From Cloeon dipterum (taxonomy: Eukaryota > Arthropoda > Insecta > Ephemeroptera > Baetidae), in contig NC_088786.1 in NCBI RefSeq assembly GCF_949628265.1, positions 16,926,001 to 16,990,000 on the forward strand: a stretch of DNA of 64,000 bases. Direction: 5' to 3'. The translations under genes and the position numbers were made by a program. Each line of letters begins with the position of its first letter. The stretch's first letter is position 1. The notes below the pieces were generated by a model. It saw only the letters and a program-made list of their open reading frames with translations, was not told the DNA's origin and made no database searches. Positions 49,601 to 62,400 of this stretch are shown one piece after another.

Positions 49601-52144
49601 AGCCTTGACTTTGAGAGCAGACGCGTGTGTGCGAGAAGAGATTACCTGGAAGTGCCTTCCTTATTATTATAAATCGAGAAGCTTTCTGCAAACAAGCAGC
49701 CCGCCTTTAGCTAGATAGGCGATTGCGCCAGAAGCGCGTAAAGAACAGAAGCAGCTATCGTTGATTGACAAAGACGATAATTAATGACGATAGGTCAGAA
49801 AGATGTGTTTTTCAAGAGGAGGAAAACTAATTTTATTATGATAAGAAGTTAGCGAAAGCAACAGTCTTCAATCAGAAGGATTTAAATTTAATTCCTAACA
49901 ATCCACACTTATTTCATTATTTGCAGTTTTTGGTGGTGTTTGTACTTTTACCACTATCGCCATTTTTTCAGACGTAAGATGATAATTACTTCGCCAAACA
50001 GAAACACTCACATTCCTCGAGGCGAGGCTAAGCCAATGAGTTCATTCACCAAAATAAGAAATTCCTTTTGTCGATGATAAAATCCATTAACTATATAATA
50101 CCGTAGCAATAGCGACAGCGTCAAGTTAAAATCCCGCACGATAATCGGCAGGAAAAAATTCAAAGTGAAGGAATTTCAGGAATTTTAACTGAGCCTATTA
50201 CCTTTCACAAACATAGAAAGTCTCCAAAACTCGAGATTTAAACGCGTCCATAGTTCGAAAAACGCTAACTACGCAGTTAAATTTCAAACTGTGCTGAGAC
50301 ACGGAAGTAATAAAAAAATCAATTTTCTTATAAAAAAAGTGCGCAGCTCTTTTTGTAAAATGATTCAAGGTCTCTTGAGACCAAGAAATCCCAACTACCC
50401 TGATTGTGCAAAATCCAGTTCTAAGATTTAATTATTATAGATAACGGCTACTACAATATTTTTCTATAATGTGTAGAAATAAAATATCTTCTTCGTAAAC
50501 TACATAAAAATAAATTGCAAGACCTTCGGATGAGTAATATTTCAGCTATAATTAAACGATTAAAACAAGTTCAATAAGTTTGTTGCATCAGCACCACCAC
50601 TGAGGTAAATTTCCTCTATTAATTATTTGATTGTCATCATCACTATTATATTTCAACTTTCCTATTTTTACTCCTTCACGCTTATCTCATCGGGCTTAAT
50701 TTTCAACATTTTGCACTCAGCATCATAAAAGGAGGTGCCATTTTATTTTTAAATATTAAATCACAATTATTTGCTAAGTCTTCATCTTCTTCCTTACGAC
50801 TTGTCTAGATTGATCGATTATGTTCCCTTTCTTGTAGCCAGCCATTTTCAACATTATGTTAATGAAGATTACTGATTACAAGTAATAATTAATGGCTGCG
50901 TCTCTCTGACAAACAAGCAGATTTAATAAAATCATCAAAAAATTCACCGTGCTTGAAACATTTTTATTTTTAATATCGCATCTATAAATAAATCGTAAAC
51001 ATTAAAACCCATTAAAACAATACCAATGTCAGGCATCATAAAAAATTGTGAGCCAACGTCTAAAAGACAGTATTAATTTAAAAGGTCTTCTGAAGTTGCG
51101 ACGACCTTGCGATGTTTAGTAGGAATTCCGCATTTTTGATATTTATTTCTTGTAGTTTGACGCAGTGGTTACTTACTTTATGGGTGCGCTGACAATGAGT
51201 GGTGTACGTGCGAGAGCGACGCGTTATAAGCGCTTCTTTTTCATTTTACTAAAGCTACCAGGAAATTGAGCTTTGCCTAATGTTTCCGACACACTAATCG
51301 TATTGGTTAAATATATTATTGATTTATGATTTCATCAGATTTTGCTCAATTAATATGAATTTTATCTAACATGGCTGCAGATAATTCTCAAAGTAGTTTT
51401 TACCAGTGAGAAATCAAGGTGAAAAGGGCCATAACAAGGGGTTTGTTTTTATTTAAAACGTTATAATTATTGATTAGTTTTATTTACACTATTTAAATAC
51501 ATTTTATACCTGTTTTAACACTGCTGTGCATTTAATATAATCATTGTAAACAGTAAAAATCTTTTTTAAAATCACTATCCTTTTCAAACATCATCGAAAG
51601 TTAGGTTGTTAAATAAATTGTACAATTAAGTAATTTGGTCAGTAGAATATTCCTACCAATTCGATCAAATTCAACACTGTTACTATGATTATTCTTCAAT
51701 ATTAAAACTGATTTTACTGCGCAAATCGAAGACGATCTTAGGGAAATCCGGTCAAAAGGTAATTTTCCTCGGATTGTTGAAACAAATAAACGAACGTATT
51801 CGTATTTATTTTGTGTCGCATTATGCTCACAATAAAGAACAAGCGGGTACCAATTCATTTCATTTCGCGCCAAAGTGTTCCGCAATTGGTGCCAGCTTCT
51901 GATAGGTTGAAAAGCGAGCTTCTTATTGGCCCGTTTGTGACGAATGTGAAGTTGGCCGCTCGAGTTAGCCGCTCGCGAGAAGATAGCCGCTTTTTCAGCA
52001 ATGCTGCCAACCTAAAATTTCTAAAACAAAAAGAGGGTCGTACGCATAAATTTAAGGGATGGGGGAGAATCGGATACTGCCCAAGTGAAGTAAAATGCAA
52101 CTCTTATTCGTAAAATAAAAATTTGAGCAAAAGAAAAGGGTGCA
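43634..52144. other. Gene-poor AT-rich region before the satellite
   Basis: I see no supported gene in these 8.5 kb. If the 43234 exon is real this may be its first intron. Open frames at 44849-45184 (+), 45363-45719 (-) and 48561-48959 (-) are 111-132 codons long but show no motif, splice partner or distinct composition. A GC-richer patch at 49560-49750 and one at 51880-52000 hold nothing recognisable. Confidence 0.5.
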
Positions 52145-55100
52145 AATTAAGGGCTTAAAATTCGAGGGGTGGTTCCTGAAGGGAGTTCGATCTCCAAACC
52201 CTTTTTAATTTATTTAAACCGATAAAAGCAATATTTCCTGCGAGTTTGAATAATTTTCACCGTTCCTAACTCGAGAAAATTAATTAAAACTCCGGAAAAA
52301 AGTCAATTTTGAGGGTTAAAAATTCGAGGGGTGGCTCCTGAAGGGAGTTCGATCTCGAAACCCTTTTTAATTTATTTAAACCGATAAAAGCAATATTTCC
52401 TGCGAGTTTGAATAATTTTCACCGTTCCTAACTCGAGAAAATTAATTAAAACTCCGGAAAAGAGTCAATTTTGAGGATTAAAAATTCGAGGGGTGGCTCC
52501 TGAGGGGAGTTCGATCTCCAAACCCTTGCCACTTCCTTTAGACTAATAAATGCAATATTTCTTGCGAGTTTGAATGAATTTCACCGTTCCTAACTCGAGA
52601 AAATTAATTAAAACTCCGGAAAAGGGTCAATTTTGAGGGTTAAAAATTCGAGGAGTGTCTCCTGAAGGGAGTTCGATCTCCAAACCCTTGCCACTTCCTT
52701 TAGACTAATAAATGCTATATTTCCTGCGAATTTGAATAATTTTCACCGTTCCTAACTCGAGAAAATTAATTAAAACTCCGGAAAAGGGTCAATTTTGAGG
52801 GTTAAAAATTCGATGGGTGGCTCCTGAAGGGAGTTCGATCTCCAAACCCTTTTTAATTTATTTAAACCGATAAAAGCAATATTTCCTGCGAGTTTGAATG
52901 AATTTCACCGTTCCTAACTCGAGAAAATTAATTAAAACTCCGGAAAAGGGTCAATTTTGAGGGTAAAAATTCGAGGGGTGGCTCCTGAAGGGAGTTCGAT
53001 CTCGAAACACTTTTTAATTTATTTAAACCCATAAATGCAATATTTCCTGAGAGTTTGAATAATTTTCACCGTTCCTAACTCGAGAAAATTAATTAAAACT
53101 CCGGAAAAAAGTCAATTTTGAGGGTTAAAAATTCAAAGAGTGTCTCTTGAAGGGAGTTCGATCTCATAACCCTTTTTAATTTATTTAAACCAATAAAAGC
53201 AATATTTCCTGCGAGTTTGATCCAATTTCACCGTTCCTAACTTGAGAAAATTAATTAAAACTCCGGAAAAAAGTCAATTTTGAGGGTTAAAAATTCGAGG
53301 AGTGTCTCCTGAAGGGAGTTCGATCTCCAAACCCTTTTTAATTTATTTAAACCGATAAAAGCAATATTTCCTGCGAATTTGAATAATTTTCACCGTTCCT
53401 AACTCGAGAAAATTAATTAAAACTCCGGAAAAGGGTCAATTTTGAGGGTTAAAAATTCGAGGGGTTGCTCCTGAAGGGAGTTCGATCTCCAAACCCTTTT
53501 TAATTAATTTAAACCAATAAAAGCAATATTTCCTGCGAGTTTGAATGAATTTCACCGTTCCTAACTTGAGAAAATTAATTAAAACTCCGGAAAAAAGTCA
53601 ATTTTGAGGGTTAAAAATTCGAGGAGTGTCTCCTGAAGGGAGTTCGATCTCCAAACCCTTTTTAATTTATTTAAACCGATAAAAGCAATATTTCCTGCGA
53701 GTTTGAATGAATTTCACCGTTCCTAACTCGAGAAAATTAATTAAAACTCCGGAAAAGGGTCAATTTTGAGGGTAAAAATTCGAGGGGTTGCTCCTGAAGG
53801 GAGTTCGATCTCCAAACCCTTTTTAATTAATTTAAACCAATAAAAGCAATATTTCCTGCGAGTTTGAATGAATTTCACCGTTCCTAACTCGAGAAAATTA
53901 ATTAAAACTCCGGAAAAAAGTCAATTTTGAGGGTTAAAAATTCGAGGAGTGTCTCCTGAAGGGAGTTCGATCTCCAAACCCTTGCCACTTCCTTTAGACT
54001 AATAAATGCAATATTTCTTGCGAGTTTGAATGAATTTCACCGTTCCTAACTCGAGAAAATTAATTAAAACTCCGGAAAAGGGTCAATTTTGAGGGTTAAA
54101 AATTCGAGGAGTGTCTCCTGAAGGGAGTTCGATCTCCAAACCCTTGCCACTTCCTTTAGACTAATAAATGCTATATTTCCTGCGAATTTGAATAATTTTC
54201 ACCGTTCCTAACTCGAGAAAATTAATTAAAACTCCGGAAAAGGGTCAATTTTGAGGGTTAAAAATTCGAGGGGTGGCTCCTGAGGGGAGTTCGATCTCCA
54301 AACCCTTTTTAATTTATTTAAACCGATAAAAGCAATATTTCCTGCGAGTTTGAATGAATTTCACCGTTCCTAACTCGAGAAAATTAATTAAAACTCCGGA
54401 AAAGGGTCAATTTTGAGGGTAAAAATTCGAGGGGTGGCTCCTGAAGGGAGTTCGATCTCGAAACACTTTTTAATTTATTTAAACCCATAAAAGCAATATT
54501 TCCTGAGAGTTTGAATAATTTTCACCGTTCCTAACTCGAGAAAATTAATTAAAACTCCGGAAAAAAGTCAATTTTGAGGGTTAAAAATTCAAAGAGTGTC
54601 TCTTGAAGGGAGTTCGATCTCATAACCCTTTTTAATTTATTTAAACCAATAAAAGCAATATTTCCTGCGAGTTTGATCCAATTTCACCGTTCCTAACTTG
54701 AGAAAATTAATTAAAACTCCGGAAAAAAGTCAATTTTGAGGGTTAAAAATTCGAGGAGTGTCTCCTGAAGGGAGTTCGATCTCCAAACCCTTTTTAATTT
54801 ATTTAAACCGATAAAAGCAATATTTCCTGCGAATTTGAATAATTTTCACCGTTCCTAACTCGAGAAAATTAATTAAAACTCCGGAAAAGGGTCAATTTTG
54901 AGGGTTAAAAATTCGAGGGGTTGCTCCTGAAGGGAGTTCGATCTCCAAACCCTTTTTAATTAATTTAAACCAATAAAAGCAATATTTCCTGCGAGTTTGA
55001 ATGAATTTCACCGTTCCTAACTTGAGAAAATTAATTAAAACTCCGGAAAAAAGTCAATTTTGAGGGTTAAAAATTCGAGGAGTGTCTCCTGAAGGGAGTT

Positions 55101-55523
55101 CGATCTCCAAACCCTTTTTAATTTATTTAAACCGATAAAAGCAATATTTCCTGCGAGTTTGAATGAATTTCACCGTTCCTAACTCGAGAAAATTAATTAA
55201 AACTCCGGAAAAGGGTCAATTTTGAGGGTAAAAATTCGAGGGGTTGCTCCTGAAGGGAGTTCGATCTCCAAACCCTTTTTAATTAATTTAAACCAATAAA
55301 AGCAATATTTCCTGCGAGTTTGAATGAATTTCACCGTTCCTAACTCGAGAAAATTAATTAAAACTCCGGAAAAAAGTCAATTTTGAGGGTTAAAAATTCG
55401 AGGAGTGTCTCCTGAAGGGAGTTCGATCTCCAAACCCTTGCCACTTCCTTTAGACTAATAAATGCAATATTTCCTGCGAGTTTGAATAATTTTCACCGTT
55501 CCTAACTCGAGAAAATTAAAACT
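52145..55523 (+). repeat. 162-bp satellite array 1, about 21 monomers
   Basis: Tandem copies of a 162-bp unit, for instance starting at 52161, 52323, 52485, 52647 and 52809, with occasional 1-bp indels. A conserved part of the unit is CACCGTTCCTAACTCGAGAA followed by AATTAATTAAAACTCCGG. Two subtypes differ in one block: type A carries TTTTTAATTTATTTAAACC, type B carries GCCACTTCCTTTAGACTAAT. Private variants recur every 1456 bp (53131 and 54587; 52647 and 54103), showing a nine-monomer higher-order unit. No coding frame spans the unit. The right edge falls just after CTCGAGAAAATTA. Confidence 0.97.
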
Positions 55524-58500
55524 TATTTTTTCCATTTTCAAAATTTTGACCGGCGGCTGGCGTGCCTGGCGAGCTAGAACCAAAGCGCCTGCATGGCCAA
55601 GATTTGGCGAGGCTGGCTGATGTAAGTGCTCTAGTATACGTTTCGATTTTTATTTAGAAGTCAAATATTTAAAAAATTATCAAGAAATAATTAATGTCGA
55701 ACTGATTTGTTCAAAAGGGAAAAAAGGTAATATTAATCTGAAAAAAAATATTTATTGTTCTGAACCTCTGACAAGAGTGAATTTTGAGGAACACACAGAT
55801 TTTAGTAGCGCAACCATATTCAACTGTCAAATTTTCCCAGTTTTCCAAAATAATGAGGCCAGAGTAGGTCGATTACTGATGTATTTGACGTCACTCCAAA
55901 CATTTCTGATGTCGTATAAATATACTAATCTACTAAAATACGCATAATCCGTATAATGAAAAATCTGTTGAAAATAAATGGCAGCTTCCTCGGTGAATAG
56001 CGAGCTTTATATTTTTCCGTATTTCTACACAACAGAAAAAATATCCTACTCAACTAGTTTCGGCTACTGGTTCTAGTCCTAATTCATGAGCTTCCTCTCC
56101 CGACTAGGGGCTGAGCAGGACATTATTTCTGTAGAAATGCGGATAAAAGAACAGCTCGCTATCAGGGTTGTATTTGTATTAATAACACCACCCGATTTTT
56201 TCAACCACTGGTTTTTAACGGTTTCTACCACCCAATTTTTACCAATTTATTGCGCAAGAAATTCAAGAAATGAATTTATTCCATTTTCCCCTTATGGACA
56301 TCTAAGATTTTCGGTGGAAAGTGGTCTAATCTTCCTCAACTGTACACATTTTTTCTTTTAAATTGCCATATTTGCTGCCTCAATTTCTCCAAAAAGTTCC
56401 CTAAAAAAATTTTGAGGTCGAGGTCATCAGCAAATAATTAGAAAATTATTGAAAACGGAAATGCAAACATGGCCTGGAAGAAAATGGTAAAAAATTGAAA
56501 AAAATAACGTTCTTACCACTGCACTGTTTTTTTTAAATGCCGGTCTTGCAGCCCTGCTCTCTATCCACCGAGGAAACTACCTTTTATTTCATTTGAAAAT
56601 TATAAAAGTTCGGGGAGGGGGGGGGGGTTAGTGGGCCGCGGTGGCTCGGTGGGCCGCGAAAATCAACAGTCCCCGGTAAAAAATGGTGCCAGTCCGGGCC
56701 TGTCTAGAAACCAATTTTCAGATTTTTAGAGCTCATAGAAAAAAAAGAAAACTATTTTTTTGTATTTTCAGGCTTAGACACCTTCCTATTTCCGGCGGCA
56801 ATATCTTGGGTCCAGGAAGAAAATTTAAAAAATAGATTTGGAGTCGATGAGGAATAGATCTGGAATCTATTTGAGACTAAATATGAGCTGTCATATCAAA
56901 TCAAAATCCTAGAACAAGTGAAGTTTTGAAGTTTGAAAAATGTTATCTTTTCGTTTTCCCATAATATGGATAACATGGGAAATTATGGGAATTTTTAGTA
57001 CTAATTATAATTCGGCTACGATTACTACCAAATCGTCTTCTAATACACGAACAATGATGCGAAACCTAGTTAGTATTTTTCTATCCCACATAAGCGAAAT
57101 ATGGCGATTTTTTAAAAGTCGGCATTGCTCTCCACACCAACGAGCAGCACATGGGCGCCGCTGACCTCCTTGGCCAATTTGTTTCCGTTTTGGCCATTGA
57201 ATCACACTGGGGGAGTAACAAGTGACTTAAATTTACAGTTCAATCATTGGAACTTTGCTAAAATTAATTTTGTGTGTTTTTTTTTTTGTTTTGTTTTGCG
57301 CTCGCGGAGATGATGTGCAGGGTGCAGCTGTAGTGTGCCGTGCACAAGGGCGCGTGTTTACGGCCTGCGCGCAAGCACACCATTTTTGGTTGATTTGTGT
57401 TTAAATTCTGCCCTTAGTCCCATCGTCGACCACGACCCCTCATCGGATAGGTCTTTTTCCGACTTTTACCTGGAATACCAAAACGACCTTTTTCAGGGTA
57501 ACTCGACCGGAAATCCTATCTGCGGCGCGTTCTTAATGCTTTTTCCTGCGATTTCTGTCACATTTGACGATACACTGCGACGATTATTCACCCTCGCCTG
57601 TCACCAACCGGTCGCACCACCTGAGAACTGTTTTTAAGTGGTTTTGTCGGTATCATCGCTAATTATTGGCGCCTTTAAGTGGATTTGGCTCTGGCAGAGA
57701 GCCGCAACGGTGCGGCGCCGCGCAGCGCCACAGCAACATTTTTCGGTTTCCGCGATTTATTCAGAATTTAGAACCGCACTGTGGAAGGTGAGCTCCCGCA
57801 ATGATTTTTTGCTTAATTTGGACCCGCGCAATGAACCGCTGGATTGTCCCATAATATTTAAAATTCACGTCATTACATATCATAAGTGTAACATCCCGAA
57901 ACACCGCCATCAAGTCGCATCTCTGTAGCCAAAATTGCAGGCGGTTTTCGCACAACTCTAATTGTAAGAGCGTTATATTCGGACAAGCTACGGCCGCAAA
58001 AACGATGGTTCCCCGGGAATTTGGAGTTGCTTGCGAGCCACGTAATAATTTAAGTTGTGACGTCGCACTGCTGATTTAAAGAAAAGTACGATAATTTTAA
58101 AATAAATCAAGTAAAAGGCTACGGACGCAGACTGCCATGTCGGTAAAGGGTGATCCTTTTGGTTAAAGTCAAGTGGAAAAAGCTGACAAGTCGCATCTAC
58201 CTATAAAAATTGCGAAAACCTTGCACAACGCGATGAACATTTTGAACGTGCAAAAACAGCCCTCCGCCAGGTTGGAAGAACATTAGGCAAAGCTGTATAT
58301 CCGGTATACACGCTTACGAAAATGATATCACATATACTGAACTTTTGGCTCTTACTTTTGGTTAAGGAAGGCTGTGCAAAAGTGTAAACCGATCCTTTAT
58401 TTTATATGTAGGAGCCAATAATTTATCAAAAAACGTCACAAGATGAATTGATTTTTTTGCTCTTTTTATCCCTGTCCGAGGAGCGGGAAGGGCGCGCACT

Positions 58501-59404
58501 GCACTAGCACGAATGCTGAAACCCGGGTCCCAATAACAGCGCGAACGGATAACATGGGCGCACCAGGCCGCACAGGGCGACCCAGCCCACTGAAGGGCCA
58601 CTTGCCTTCGCACCGAGGACTGCATTGAAACGCTAGACATCGTCCCGTGAAGCCACGCATGCTGGAAAAAGGTGCAAACCAGCAAGTAGCGAGTTGGCGC
58701 CGGTTCGCCTCCAAGCCCGTTGAGAAATTTGAGCATTTCGACATTTCGAGTCACTATAAACTAACCACCTTTTTGCCATGTCTGACATTGGGTAGCCAGT
58801 ATTACATCTCCCAACTGCTCAAATTTACCTCCCATTGCTTTGACACTCCTTTGTTAATCGCACACACTTGAAATTTGCTTCAACCTTTGAATTTGCGGCC
58901 GTAACTTGCCAATTCTTTACCGGTACTCTGCGCACCCCTGCGCATCTTCTGAAGGGTGGCTTACAATTAGTAGCCCGTTGAAGGAGTTTTTCCATGTTGG
59001 CACTTTCTGCAATATTAACCACCAAGCCCGCACCTGATCCCGTATTAATTTTTTTTTAATATGATTCAATATATATCAGGTGCACGTTGCCCCCTGTTTA
59101 CAGGGTCGTTCCTTAATACTTTGACATAAAAAACAACCTCGTAGAGCAGGTGCGAAATGAAGTTCATTTCTAGAGTTCAAAAAGGCGCTGAAAACATTTG
59201 TTTCCTCTAACAAATTTTTAAATTGATTGAATATCTCGATTTCAGACTATAATATTAATGTAGTAAAACATATACTATTTGTATACCCTCGTAAACAATA
59301 AAAATGTACACAATTAAACACTATATTATGTTTCAGAGATATATATTGTTATCTTTTTTCTATAAATTTTTAAAACTTCATTTAATCGCTTTTTTAGCCA
59401 ATTA
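55524..59404. other. Unique spacer between the inverted satellite arrays
   Basis: This 3.9-kb segment has no satellite monomers. It contains an AT-rich left half, a G-rich run at 56612-56627 followed by two direct copies of GTGGGCCGCG, a CpG-rich zone at about 57300-58060, and the inverted copy of the 107-bp repeat. Plus-strand frames at 57335-57637 and 57638-57928 are open back to back and end near a strong donor (TGGAAG/GTGAGC, GT at 57788-57789), so a non-coding first exon or a relic ORF is possible. I recognise no protein. Confidence 0.5.
58450..58556 (-). repeat. 107-bp dispersed repeat, copy B
   Basis: Reverse-complement match to 11619-11725 at 103 of 107 positions without gaps. It sits in the satellite spacer inside a longer GC-rich stretch (58450-58730) whose remainder has no counterpart at copy A. 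The matching ends are the same in both copies, so the 107-bp block behaves as a unit. Confidence 0.75.
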
Positions 59405-62400
59405 TTTATTTTCTCGAGTTAGGAACGATTAAATTGGTTAAAACTCGCAAGGAAATATTGTATTAATTAGTCTAAATGAATTGAGTAGAGGTTAGAGATC
59501 GAACTCCCTTCAGGAGCCACCCATCGAATTTTTAACCCTCAAAATTGACCCTTTTCCGGAGTTTTAATTAATTTTCTCGAGTTAGGAACGGTGAAAATTA
59601 TTCAAACTCGCAGGAAATATTGCTTTTATCGGTTTAAATAAATTAAAAAGGGTTTGGAGATCGAACTCCCTTCAGGAGCCACCCCTCGAATTTTTAACCC
59701 TCAAAATTGACCCTTTTCCGGAGTTTTAATTAATTTTCTCGAGTTAGGAACGGTGAAAATTATTCAAACTCGCAGGAAATATTGCTTTTATCGGTTTAAA
59801 TAAATTAAAAAGGGTTTGGAGATCGAACTCCCCTCAGGAGCCACCCCTCGAATTTTTAACCCTCAAAATTGACCCTTTTCCGGAGTTTTAATTAATTTTC
59901 TCGAGTTAGGAACGGTGAAATTCATTCAAACTCGCAAGAAATATAGCATTTATTAGTCTAAAGGAAGTGGCAAGGGTTTGGAGATCGAACTCTCTTCAGG
60001 AGACACTCCTCGAATTTTTAACCCTCAAAATTGACCCTTTTCCGGAGTTTTAATTAATTTTCTCGAGTTAGGAACGGTGAAATTCATTCAAACTCACAAG
60101 AAATATTGCATTTATTAGTCTAAAGGAAGTGGCAAGGGTTTGGAGATCGAACTCTCTTCAGGAGACACTCCTCGAATATTTAACCCTCAAAATTGACTCT
60201 TTTCCGGAGTTTTAATTAATTTTCTCGAGTAAGGAACGGTGAAAATTATTCAAATTCGCAGGAAATATTGCTTTTATCGGTTTAAATAAATTAAAAAGGG
60301 TTTGGAGATCGAACTCCCTTCAGGAGCCACCCATCGAATTTTTAACCCTCAAAATTGACCCTTTTCCGGAGTTTTAATTAATTTTCTCGAGTTAGGAACG
60401 GTGAAAATTATTCAAACTCGCAGGAAATATTGCTTTTATCGGTTTAAATAAACTAAAAAGGGTTTGGAGATCGAACTCCCCTCAGGAGCCACCCCTCGAA
60501 TTTTTAACCCTCAAAATTGACCCTTTTCCGGAGTTTTAATTAATTTTCTCGAGTTAGGAACGGTGAAAATTATTCAAATTCGCAGGAAATATAGCATTTA
60601 TTAGTCTAAAGGAAGTGGCAAGGGTTTGGAGATCGAACTCTCTTCAGGAGACACTCCTCGAATTTTTAACCCTCAAAATTGACCCTTTTCCGGAGTTTTA
60701 ATTAATTTTCTCGAGTTAGGAACGGTGAAATTCATTCAAACTCACAAGAAATATTGCATTTATTAGTCTAAAGGAAGTGGCAAGGGTTTGGAGATCGAAC
60801 TCCCCTCAGGAGCCACCCCTCGAATTTTTAATCCTCAAAATTGACTCTTTTCCGGAGTTTTAATTAATTTTCTCGAGTTAGGAACGGTGAAAATTATTCA
60901 AACTCGCAGGAAATATTGCTTTTATCGGTTTAAATAAATTCAAAAGGGTTTGGAGATCGAACTCCCTTCAGGAGCCACCCCTCGAATTTTTAACCCTCAA
61001 AATTGACCCTTTTCCGGAGTTTTAATTAATTTTCTCGAGTTAGGAACGGTGAAAATTATTCAAACTCGCAGGATATATTGCTTTTATAGGTTTAAATAAA
61101 TTCAAAAGGGTTTGGAGATCGAACTCCCTTCAGGAGCCACCCCTCGAATTTTTAACCCTCAAAATTGACCCTTTTCCGGAGTTTTAATTAATTTTCTCGA
61201 GTTAGGAACGGTGAAAATTATTCAAACTCGCAGGAAATATTGCTTTTATAGGTTTAAATAAATTAAAAAGGGTTTGGAGATCGAACTCCCTTCAGGAGCC
61301 ACCCCTCGAATTTTTAACCCTCAAAATTGACCCTTTTCCGGAGTTTTAATTAATTTTCTCGAGTTAGGAACGGTGAAAATTATTCAAACTCGCAGGAAAT
61401 ATTGCTTTTATCGGTTTAAATAAATTAAAAAGGGTTTGGAGATCGAACTCCCTTCAGGAGCCACCCCTCGAATTTTTAACCCTCAAAATTGACCCTTTTC
61501 CGGAGTTTTAATTAATTTTCTCGAGTTAGGAACGGTGAAAATTATTCAAACTCGCAGGAAATATTGCTTTTATCGGTTTAAATAAATTAAAAAGGGTTTG
61601 GAGATCGAACTCCCCTCAGGAGCCACCCCTCGAATTTTTAACCCTCAAAATTGACCCTTTTCCGGAGTTTTAATTAATTTTCTCGAGTTAGGAACGGTGA
61701 AATTCATTCAAACTCGCAAGAAATATTGCATTTATTAGTCTAAAGGAAGTGGCAAGGGTTTCGAGATCGAACTCCCCTCAGGAGCCACCCCTCGAATTTT
61801 TAATCCTCAAAATTGACTCTTTTCCGGAGTTTTAATTAATTTTCTCGAGTTAGGAACGGTGAAAATTATTCAAACTCGCAGGAAATATTGCTTTTATCGG
61901 TTTAAATAAATTCAAAAGGGTTTGGAGATCGAACTCCCTTCAGGAGCCACCCCTCGAATTTTTAACCCTCAAAATTGACCCTTTTCCGGAGTTTTAATTA
62001 ATTTTCTCGAGTTAGGAACGGTGAAAATTATTCAAACTCGCAGGATATATTGCTTTTATAGGTTTAAATAAATTCAAAAGGGTTTGGAGATCGAACTCCC
62101 TTCAGGAGCCACCCCTCGAATTTTTAACCCTCAAAATTGACCCTTTTCCGGAGTTTTAATTAATTTTCTCGAGTTAGGAACGGTGAAAATTATTCAAACT
62201 CGCAGGAAATATTGCTTTTATAGGTTTAAATAAATTAAAAAGGGTTTGGAGATCGAACTCCCTTCAGGAGCCACCCCTCGAATTTTTAACCCTCAAAATT
62301 GACCCTTTTCCGGAGTTTTAATTAATTTTCTCGAGTTAGGAACGGTGAAAATTATTCAAACTCGCAGGAAATATTGCTTTTATCGGTTTAAATAAATTCA

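Noticed and set aside
57120..57200. Minus-strand peptide with protein-like feel (NGNKLAKEVSGAHVLLVGV)
   Set aside because: Only about 26 codons, with no start, splice sites or recognised family.
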